From: Diplolepis rosae | Lineage: Eukaryota > Arthropoda > Insecta > Hymenoptera > Diplolepididae | DNA: 64,000 nucleotides | Assembly (NCBI GenBank): GCA_030998225.1 | Contig: JAPYXD010000739.1 | Coordinates: 868,001 to 932,000, forward strand | Direction of reading: 5' to 3' | In this document: piece after piece, positions 51,290-61,800 of the stretch | Position numbering within the stretch: the first letter of the stretch is position 1 | Layout: every line of letters begins with the position of its first letter | Notes under the pieces: model-generated | What the model saw: the letters and a program-made list of their open reading frames with translations, nothing else | Database searches by the model: none | What the model was told of the DNA's origin: nothing | Position numbers and translations under genes: made by a program

Positions 51290-54200
51290 TTTTATTATAT
51301 TCACATTTAAAAGTTATATAATCAATTTACAATGTATTTTCAATGACCCCGTCGTCCAGGAACATGCACCAGGTCGCTAAAATGATAATCTAATGGAACT
51401 TTTTTGAAATTCGAACACTTAGTCTTTCAACAGAAATTCTGTTGCATTTTCAATGACCCCCTTGTCTGGGATCATGCACCAGGTCGCTAAAATAATAATC
51501 TACTGGATCTTTATTTATATTCACATTTAAACGCTATAAAAATAATTTACAATGCATTTGCAGTGACCCCGTTGTTTAGGATCAAGCACCAGGTTGCAAA
51601 AACAGTAGTCCACAGGAAATTCTTCTATATTCACATTTAAACGTTATATAATCAATTTACAATGCATTTGCAATGACCCCGTTGTTTAGGATCAAGCACC
51701 ATGTTGCTAAAACAATAGTCCACAGGAAATTTTTCTATATTCACATTTAAACGTTAGAAAACAATTTACAGTGCATTTTCACTGACCCCGTCGACCAGGA
51801 TCATGCACCAGGTCGCTAAAATGATAATCTACTGGAACTTTTATTATATTCACATTCAAACGTTATATAATCAATTTACAATGTATTTTCAATGACCCCG
51901 TCGTCCAGGATCATGCACCAGTTCGCTAAAATGATAATCTAATCGAACTTTTTTGAAATTCGAACACTTAGGCTTTCAACAGAAATTCTGTTGCATTTTC
52001 AATGACCCCCTTGTCTAGGATCATGCACCAGGTCGCTAAAATAATAATCTACTGGAACTTTTATTATATTCACATTTAAACGTTATATAATCAATTTACA
52101 ATGCATTTGCCATGACCCCGTTGTTTAGGATCAAGCACCAGGTTGCTAAAACAGTAGTCCACAGGAAATTCTTCTATATTCACATTTAAACGTTATATAA
52201 TCAATTTACAATGCATTTGCAATGACCCCGTTGTTTAGGATCAAGTACCAGGTTGCTAAAACAATAGTCCACAGGAAATTTTTCTATATTCACATTTAAA
52301 CGTTATAAAAACAATTTACAGTGCATTTTCACTGACCCCGTCGACCAGGATCATGCACCAGGTCGATAAAATGATAATCTAATGGAACTTTTTTGAAATT
52401 CGAACACTTAGTCTTTCAACAGAAATTCTGTTGCATTTTCAATGACCCCCTTGTCTAGGATCATGCACCAGGTCACTAAAATAATAATCTACTGGATCTT
52501 TTTTTATATTCACATTTAAACGCTATAAAAATAATTTACAAGGCATTTTCAATGACCCCGTTGTTTAGGATCAAGCACCAGGTTGCTAAAACAATAGTCC
52601 ACAGGAAATTTTTCTATATTCACATTTAAACGTTATAAAAACAATTTACAGTGCATTTTCAATGGCCCCGTTGTCTAGGAACAAGCACCAGGTTGCTAAA
52701 ACAATACGCCACAGGAAATTTTTTTATATTCACATTTAAACGTTATAAAAACAATTTACAATGTATTTTCAATGACCCCGTCGTCCAGGATCATGCACCA
52801 GGTCGCTAAAATGATAATCTAATGAAACTTTTATTATATTCCCATTTAAACGTTATAAAAACAATTTACAATGCATTTTCAATGACCCCGTTGTTTAGGA
52901 TCAAGAACCAGGATGCTAAAATAATAATCTATTGGAACTTTTTTTTATATTCACATTTAAACTTTATTAAAAAAAATTTACAGTGGATTTTCATTGGCCC
53001 CGTTGTCTAGGATCATGCACCAGGTTGCTAAAACAATACTCCACAGGAAATTTTTTATATTCACATTTAAACGTTATGTAATCAATTTACAATGCATTTT
53101 CAATGACCCCGTTGTTTAGGATCAAGCACCAGGTTGCTAAAACAATACTCCACAGGAAATTTGTTTATATTCACATTTAAACGTTATAAAAACAATTTAC
53201 AATGCATTTTCAATGATCCCGTTGTTTGGGATCAAGCACCAGTTTGCTAACATAATTATCTATTGGAACTTTTTTTATATTCACATTTAAACGTTATAAA
53301 AACAATTTACAGTGGATTTCCAATGTACCCGTTGTCTAGGATCATGCACCAGGTCGCTAAAATGATAATCTAATCGAACTTTTTTGAAATTCGAACACTT
53401 AGGCTTTCAACAGAAATTCTGTTGCATTTTCAATGACCCCCTTGTCTAGGATCATGCACCAGGTCGCTAAAATATTAATCTACTGGAACTTTTATTATAT
53501 TCACATTTAAACGTTATAAAATCAATTTACAATGTATTTTCAATGACCCCGTCGTCCAGGAACATGCACCAGGTCGCTAAAATGATAATCTAATGGAACT
53601 TTTTTGAAATTCGAACACTTAGTCTTTCAACAGAAATTCTGTTGCATTTTCAATGACCCCCTTGTCTAGGATCATGCACCAGGTCGCTAAAATAATAATC
53701 TACTGGAACTTTTATTATATTCACATTTAAACGTTATATAATCAATTTACAATGTATTTTCAATGACCCCGTCGTCCAGGATCATGCACCAGGTCGCTAA
53801 AATGATAATCTAATCGAACTTTTTTGAAATTCGAACACTTAGTCTTTCAACAGAAATTCTGTTGCATTTTCAATGACCCCCTTGTCTAGGATCATGCACC
53901 AGGTCGCTAAAATATTAATCTACTGGAACTTTTATTATATTCACATTTAAACGTTATAAAATCAATTTACAATGTATTTTCAATGACCCCGTCGTCCAGG
54001 AACATGCACCAGGTCGCTAAAATGATAATCTAATGGAACTTTTTTGAAATTCGAACACTTAGTCTTTCAACAGAAATTCTGTTGCATTTTTAATGACCCT
54101 GTTGTCCACGATTATGCACCAGGTTGCTAAAATAATAATCTACTGGAAATTTTTTTATATTCACATTTAAACGTTATATAATCAATTTACAATGTATTTT

Positions 54201-55200
54201 CAATGGCCCCGTCGTCCAGGATCATGCACCAGGTCGCTAAAATGATAATCTAATCGAACTTTTTGAAATTCGAACACTTAGTCTTTCAACAGAAATTCTG
54301 TTGCATTTTCAATGACCCCCTTGTCTAGGATCATGCACCAGGTCGCTAAAATATTAATCTACTGGAACTTTTATTATATTCACATTTAAACGTTATAAAA
54401 TCAATTTACAATGTATTTTCAATGACCCCGTCGTCCAGGAACATGCACCAGGTCGCTAAAATGATAATCTAATGGAACTTTTTGAAATTCGAACACTTAG
54501 TCTTTCAACAGAAATTCTGTTGCATTTTCAATGACCCCCTTGTCTGGGATCATGCACCAGGTCGCTAAAATAATAATCTACTGGATCTTTTTTTATATTC
54601 ACATTTAAACGCTATAAAAATAATTTACAATGCATTTGCAGTGACCCCGTTGTTTAGGATCAAGCACCAGGTTGCAAAAACAGTAGTCCACAGGAAATTC
54701 TTCTATATTCACATTTAAACGTTATATAATCAATTTACAATGCATTTGCAATGACCCCGTTGTTTAAGATCAAGCACCATGTTGCTAAAACAATAGTCCA
54801 CAGGAAATTTTTCTATATTCACATTTAAACGTTATAAAACAATTTACAGTGCATTTTCACTGACCCCGTCGACCAGGATCATGCACCAGGTCGCTAAAAT
54901 GATAATCTACTGGAACTTTTATTATATTCACATTCAAACGTTATATAATAAATTTACAATGTATTTTCAATGACCCCGTCGTCCAGGATCATGCACCAGG
55001 TCGCTAAAATGATAATCTAATCGAACTTTTTGAAATTCGAACACTTAGGCTTTCAACAGAAATTCTGTTGCATTTTCAATGACCCCCTTGTCTAGGATCA
55101 TGCACCAGGTAGCTAAAATATTAATCTACTGGAATTTTTATTATATTCACATTTAAACGTTATAAAATCAATTTACAATGTATTTTCAATGACCCCGTCG
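51290..55200 (+). repeat. Right-domain block homologous to 36.6-40.5 kb
   Basis: Matches 36.6-40.5 kb at an offset of 14728-14730 bp (134 monomers): CTGGGATC 36738/51466, CGTTAGAAAAC 37024/51752, CAGTTCGC 37191/51919, GGTCACTAAAAT 37742/52471, the ATGAAACTTTT marker 38093/52822, TAATGACCCT 39361/54091, TGTTTAAGATC 40032/54761, GGAATTTTTATT 40402/55131. Matching is lost at about 40.47/55.20 kb. The block therefore copies material straddling the end of the 33-mer pair, which suggests that the large duplications overlap and are not simple tandem units. Confidence 0.85.
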
Positions 55201-58200
55201 ACCAGGATCATGCACCAGGTCGCTAAAATGATAATCTACTGGAACTTTTATTATATTCACATTCAAACGTTATATAATAAATTTACAATGTATTTTCAAT
55301 GACCCCGTCGTCCAGGATCATGCACCAGGTCGCTAAAATGATAATCTAATCGAACTTTTTTGAAATTCGAACACTTAGGCTTTCAACAGAAATTCTGTTG
55401 CATTTTCAATGACCCCCTTGTCGAGGATCATGCACCAGGTCGCTAAAATAATAATCTACTGGAACTTTTATTATATTCACATTTAAACGTTATATAATCA
55501 ATTTACAATGCATTTGCCATGACCCCGTTGTTTAGGATCAAGCACCAGGTTGCTAAAACAGTAGTCCACAGGAAATTCTTCTATATTCACATTTAAACGT
55601 TATATAATCAATTTACAATGCATTTGCAATGACACCGTTGTTTAGGATCAAGTACCAGGTTGCTAAAACAATAGTCCACAGGAAATTTTTCTATATTCAC
55701 ATTTAAACGTTATAAAAACAATTTACAGTGCATTTTCACTGACCCCGTCGACCAGGATCATGCACCAGGTCGCTAAAATGATAATCTAATGGAACTTTTT
55801 TGAAATTCGAACACTTAGTCTTTCAACAGAAATTCTGTTGCATTTTCAATGACCCCCTTGTCTAGGATCATGCACCAGGTCGCTAAAATAATAATCTACT
55901 GGATCTTTTTTTATATTCACATTTAAACGCTATAAAAATAATTTACAAGGCATTTTCAATGACCCCGTTGTTTAGGATCAAGCACCAGGTTGCTAAAACA
56001 ATAGTCCACAGGAAATTTTTCTATATTCACATTTAAACGTTATAAAAACAATTTACAGTGCATTTTCAATGGCCCCGTTGTCTAGGAACAAGCACCAGGT
56101 TGCTAAAACAATACGCCAAAGGAAATTTTTTTATATTCACATTTAAACGTTATAAAAACAATTTACAATGTATTTTCAATGACCCCGTCGTCCAGGATCA
56201 TGCACCAGGTCGCTAAAATGATAATCTAATGAAACTTTTATTATATTCCCATTTAAACGTTATAAAAACAATTTACAATGCATTTTCAATGACCCCGTTG
56301 TTTAGGATCAAGAACCAGGTTGCTAAAATAATAATCTATTGGAACTTTTTTTATATTCACATTTAAACTTTATAAAAAAAATTTACAGTGGATTTTCATT
56401 GGCCCCGTTGTCTAGGATCATGCACCAGGTTGCTAAAACAATACTCCACAGGAAATTTTTTTATATTCACATTTAAACGTTATGTAATCAATTTACATTG
56501 CATTTTCAATGGCCCCGTTGTCTAGGATCAAGCACCAGGTTGCTAAAACAATACTCCACAGGAACTTTTCTATATTCACATTTAAACGTTATAAAAACAA
56601 TTTACAATGCATTTTCAATGACCCCCTTGTCTAGGATCATGCACCAGGACGCTAAAATATTAATCTACTGGAACTTTTTTTATATTCACATTTAAACGTT
56701 ATAAAAACAATTTACAATGTATTTTCAATGACCCCGTCGTCCAGGAACATGCACCAGGTCGCTAAAATGATAATCTAATGGAACTTTTTTGAAATTCGAA
56801 CACTTAGTCTTTCAACAGAAATTCTGTCGCATTTTCAATGACCCCCTTGTCTAGGATCATGCACCAGGACGCTAAAATAATAATCTACTGGAACTTTTTT
56901 TATATTCACATTTAAACGCTATAAAAACAATTTACAATGCATTTTCAATGACCCCGTTGTCTAGGATCAAGCACCAGGTTGCTAAAACAATACTCCACAG
57001 GAAATTTTTTTATATTCACATTTAAACGTTATAAAAACAATTTACAATGCATTTTCAATGACCCCGTCGTCCAGGATCATGCACCAGGTCGCTAAAATTA
57101 TAATCTAGTGGAACTTTTTTGAATTTCGAACACTCAGTCTTTCAACAGAAATTCTGTTGCTTTTTCAATGACCCCCTTGTCTAGGATAATGCACCAGGAC
57201 GCTAAAATAATAATCTACTGGATCTTTTTTTCTATTCACATTTAAACGCTATAAAAATAATTTACAAGGCATTTTCAATGACCCCGTTGTTTAGGATCAA
57301 GCACCAGGTTGCTAAAACAATAGTCCACAGGAAATTTTTCTATATTCACATTTAAACGTTATAAAAACAATTTACAATGTATTTTCAATGGCCCCGTCGT
57401 CCAGGATCATGCACCAGGTCGCTAAAATTATAATCTAGTGGAACTTTTTTGAATTTCGAACACTCAGTCTTTCAACAGAAATTCTGTTGCTTTTTCAATG
57501 ACCCCCTTGTCTAGGATAATGCACCAGGACGCTAAAATAATAATCTACTGGATCTTTTTTTATATTCACATTTAAACGCTATAAAAATAATTTACAAGGC
57601 ATTTTCAATGACCCCGTTGTTTAGGATCAAGCACCAGGTTGCTAAAACAATAGTCCACAGGAAATTTTTCTATATTCACATTTAAACGTTATAAAAACAA
57701 TTTACATTGTATTTTCAATGACCCCGTCGTCCAGGATCATGCACCAGGTCGCTAAAATTATAATCTAGTGGAACTTTTTTGAATTTCGAACACTCAGTCT
57801 TTCAACAGAAATTCTGTTGCTTTTTCAATGACCCCCTTGTCTAGGATAATGCACCAGGACGCTAAAATAATAATCTACTGGAACTTTTTTTATATTCACA
57901 TTTAAACGCTATAAAAACAATTTACAATGCATTTTCAATGACCCCGTTGTTTAGGATCAAGCAGCAGGTTGCTAAAACAATAGTCCTCAGGAAATTTTTC
58001 TATATTCACATTTAAACGTTATAAAAACAATTTACAATGTATTTTCAATGACCCCGTCGTCCAGGATCATGCACCAGGTCGCTAAAATGATAATCTAATC
58101 GAACTTTTTTGAAATTCGAACACTTAGACTTTCAACAGAAATTCTGTTGCATTTTCAATGACCCCCTTGTCTAGGATCATGCACCAGGTCGCTAAAATAT

Positions 58201-58830
58201 TAATCTACTGGAACTTTTATTATGTTCACATTTAAACGTTATAAAATCAATTTACAATGTATTTTCAATGACCCCGTCGTCCAGGAACATGCACCAGGTC
58301 GCTAAAATGATAATCTAATGGAACTTTTTTGAAATTCGAACACTTAGTCTTTCAACAGAAATTCTGTTGCATTTTCAATGACCCCCTTGTCTAGGATCAT
58401 GCACCAGGTCGCTAAAATAATAATCTACTGGAACTTTTATTATATTCACATTTAAATGTTATATAATCAATTTACAATGCATTTGCAATGACCCCGTTGT
58501 TTAGGATCAAGCACCAGGTTGCTAAAACAGTAGTCCACAGGAAATTCTTCTATATTCACATTTAAACGTTATATAATCAATTTACAATGCATTTGCAATG
58601 ACCCCGTTGTTTAGGATCAAGCACCAGGTTGCTAAAACAATAGTCCACAGGAAATTTTTCTATATTCACATTTAAACGTTATAAAAACAATTTACAGTGC
58701 ATTTTCACTGACCCCGTCGACCAGGATCATGCACCAGGTCGCTAAAATGATAATCTACTGGAACTTTTATTATATTCACACTTAAACGTTATATAATCAA
58801 TTTACAATGTATTTTCAATGACCCCGTCGT
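55200..58830 (+). repeat. Right-domain mosaic block with trimer run
   Basis: The first part (55.4-56.46 kb, TCGAGGATC at 55421 and the ATGAAACTTTT marker at 56229) corresponds to 61.2-62.29 kb at 5827 bp. From 56.5 kb there is a short stretch of unusual order, including an open frame of 65 codons at 56498-56695 that is simply satellite read-through. From 57.0 to about 58.95 kb it matches 49.3-51.5 kb at about 7474 bp (CAGCAGG 50488/57962, CTGGGATC 51466/58941), including three 330-bp trimers. Confidence 0.82.
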
Positions 58831-61800
58831 CCAGGAACATGCACCAGGTCGCTAAAATGATAATCTAATGGAACTTTTTTGAAATTCGAACACTTAGTCT
58901 TTCAACAGAAATTCTGTTGCATTTTCAATGACCCCCTTGTCTGGGATCATGCACCAGGTCGCTAAAATAATAATCTACTGGATCTTTTTTTATATTCACA
59001 TTTAAACGCTATAAAAATAATTTACAATGCATTTGCAGTGACCCCGTTGTTTAGGATCAAGCACCAGGTTGCAAAAACAGTAGTCCACAGGAAATTCTTC
59101 TATATTCACATTTAAACGTTATATAATCAATTTACAATGCATTTGCAATGACCCCGTTGTTTAGGATCAAGCACCATGTTGCTAAAACAATAGTCCACAG
59201 GAAATTTTTCTATATTCACATTTAAACGTTATAAAACAATTTACAGTGCATTTTCACTGACCCCGTCGACCAGGATCATGCACCAGGTCGCTAAAATGAT
59301 AATCTAATGGAACTTTTTTGAAATTCGAACACTTAGTCTTTCAACAGAAATTCTGTTGCATTTTCAATGACCCCCTTGTCTAGGATCATGCACCAGGTCG
59401 CTAAAATAATAATCTACTGGAACTTTTATTATATTCACATTTAAACGTTATAAAATCAATTTACAATGTATTTTCAATGACCCCGTCGTCGAGGAACATG
59501 CACCAGGTCGCTAAAATGATAATCTAATGGAACTTTTTTGAAATTCGAACACTTAGTCTTTCAACAGAAATTCTGTTGCATTTTCAATGACCCCCTTGTC
59601 TAGGATCATGCACCAGGTCGCTAAAATAATAATCTACTGGAACTTTTATTATATTCACATTTAAACGTTATATAATCAATTTACAATGTATTTTCAATGA
59701 CCCCGTCGTCCAGGATCATGCACCAGGTCGCTAAAATGATAATCTAATCGAACTTTTTTGAAATTCGAACACTTAGTCTTTCAACAGAAATTCTGTTGCA
59801 TTTTCAATGACCCCCTTGTCTAGGATCATGCACCAGGTCGCTAAAATATTAATCTACTGGAACTTTTATTATATTCACATTTAAACGTTATAAAATCAAT
59901 TTACAATGTATTTTCAATGACCCCGTCGTCCAGGAACATGCACCAGGTCGCTAAAATGATAATCTAATGGAACTTTTTTGAAATTCGAACACTTAGTCTT
60001 TCAACAGAAATTCTGTTGCATTTTTAATGACCCTGTTGTCCACGATTATGCACCAGGTTGCTAAAATAATAATCTACTGGAAATTTTTTTATATTCACAT
60101 TTAAACGTTATATAATCAATTTACAATGTATTTTCAATGGCCCCGTCGTCCAGGATCATGCACCAGGTCGCTAAAATGATAATCTAATCGAACTTTTTTG
60201 AAATTCGAACACTTAGTCTTTCAACAGAAATTCTGTTGCATTTTCAATGACCCCCTTGTCTAGGATCATGCACCAGGTCGCTAAAATATTAATCTACTGG
60301 AACTTTTATTATATTCACATTTAAACGTTATAAAATCAATTTACAATGTATTTTCAATGACCCCGTCGTCCAGGAACATGCACCAGGTCGCTAAAATGAT
60401 AATCTAATGGAACTTTTTTGAAATTCGAACACTTAGTCTTTCAACAGAAATTCTGTTGCATTTTCAATGACCCCCTTGTCTGGGATCATGCACCAGGTCG
60501 CTAAAATAATAATCTACTGGATCTTTTTTTATATTCACATTTAAACGCTATAAAAATAATTTACAATGCATTTGCAGTGACCCCGTTGTTTAGGATCAAG
60601 CACCAGGTTGCAAAAACAGTAGTCCACAGGAAATTCTTCTATATTCACATTTAAACGTTATATAATCAATTTACAATGCATTTGCAATGACCCCGTTGTT
60701 TAAGATCAAGCACCATGTTGCTAAAACAATAGTCCACAGGAAATTTTTCTATATTCACATTTAAACGTTATAAAACAATTTACAGTGCATTTTCACTGAC
60801 CCCGTCGACCAGGATCATGCACCAGGTCGCTAAAATGATAATCTACTGGAACTTTTATTATATTCACATTCAAACGTTATATAATAAATTTACAATGTAT
60901 TTTCAATGACCCCGTCGTCCAGGATCATGCACCAGGTCGCTAAAATGATAATCTAATTGAACTTTTTTGAAATTCGAACACTTAGGCTTTCAACAGAAAT
61001 TCTGTTGCATTTTCAATGACCCCCTTGTCTAGGATCATGCACCAGGTCGCTAAAATATTAATCTACTGGAATTTTTATTATATTCACATTTAAACGTTAT
61101 AAAATCAATTTACAATGTATTTTCAATGACCCCGTCGTCCAGGAACATGCACCAGGTCGCTAAAATGATAATCTAATGGAACTTTTTTGAAATTCGAACA
61201 CTTAGTCTTTCAACAGAAATTCTGTTGCATTTTCAATGACCCCCTTGTCGAGGATCATGCACCAGGTCGCTAAAATAATAATCTACTGGAACTTTTATTA
61301 TATTCACATTTAAACGTTATATAATCAATTTGCAATGCATTTGCCATGACCCCGTTGTTTAGGATCAAGCACCAGGTTGCTAAAACAGTAGTCCACAGGA
61401 AATTCTTCTATATTCACATTTAAACGTTATATAATCAATTTACAATGCATTTGCAATGACCCCGTTGTTTAGGATCAAGTACCAGGTTGCTAAAACAATA
61501 GTCCACAGGAAATTTTTCTATATTCACATTTAAACGTTATAAAAACAATTTACAGTGCATTTTCACTGACCCCGTCGACCAGGATCATGCACCAGGTCGC
61601 TAAAATGATAATCTAATGGAACTTTTTTGAAATTCGAACACTTAGTCTTTCAACAGAAATTCTGTTGCATTTTCAATGACCCCCTTGTCTAGGATCATGC
61701 ACCAGGTCGCTAAAATAATAATCTACTGGATCTTTTTTTATATTCACATTTAAACGCTATAAAAATAATTTACAAGGCATTTTCAATGACCCCGTTGTTT

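Larger units (their letters stand above)
43870..51290 (+). repeat. 37-mer tandem duplication, ~4.07 kb, two copies
   Basis: About 43.87-47.22 and 47.94-51.29 kb match at an offset of exactly 4067 bp at two distant anchors: the ATGAAACTTTT marker (44138, 48205) and CAGCAGGTTGCTAAAACAAT with GTCCTCAGG (46421, 50488). The left edge at 43.87 kb is a junction at which a B tail is followed by an h1 head (CCCCGTTGTTTAGG) and not the usual CCCCCTTGTC head. Matching ends at about 47.22/51.29 kb, where the sister copies continue into different monomers (CACATTCAAACG against CACATTTAAAAG). The first copy alone has a heavily altered monomer at about 44.89-45.03 kb. Confidence 0.9.

Noticed and set aside
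48205..53010. Open frames of 82 and 62 codons starting at the ATGAAAC marker (48205 and 52822).
   Set aside because: The start codon is a point variant in a satellite monomer. The second copy loses the shared reading frame after a small indel and other copies of the marker lack the long frame, so there is no sign of coding constraint.
56498..56695. Open frame of 65 codons.
   Set aside because: It lies wholly inside ordinary monomers, with internal repetition matching the 110-bp unit (not a multiple of three), as expected by chance in an AT-rich tandem repeat.
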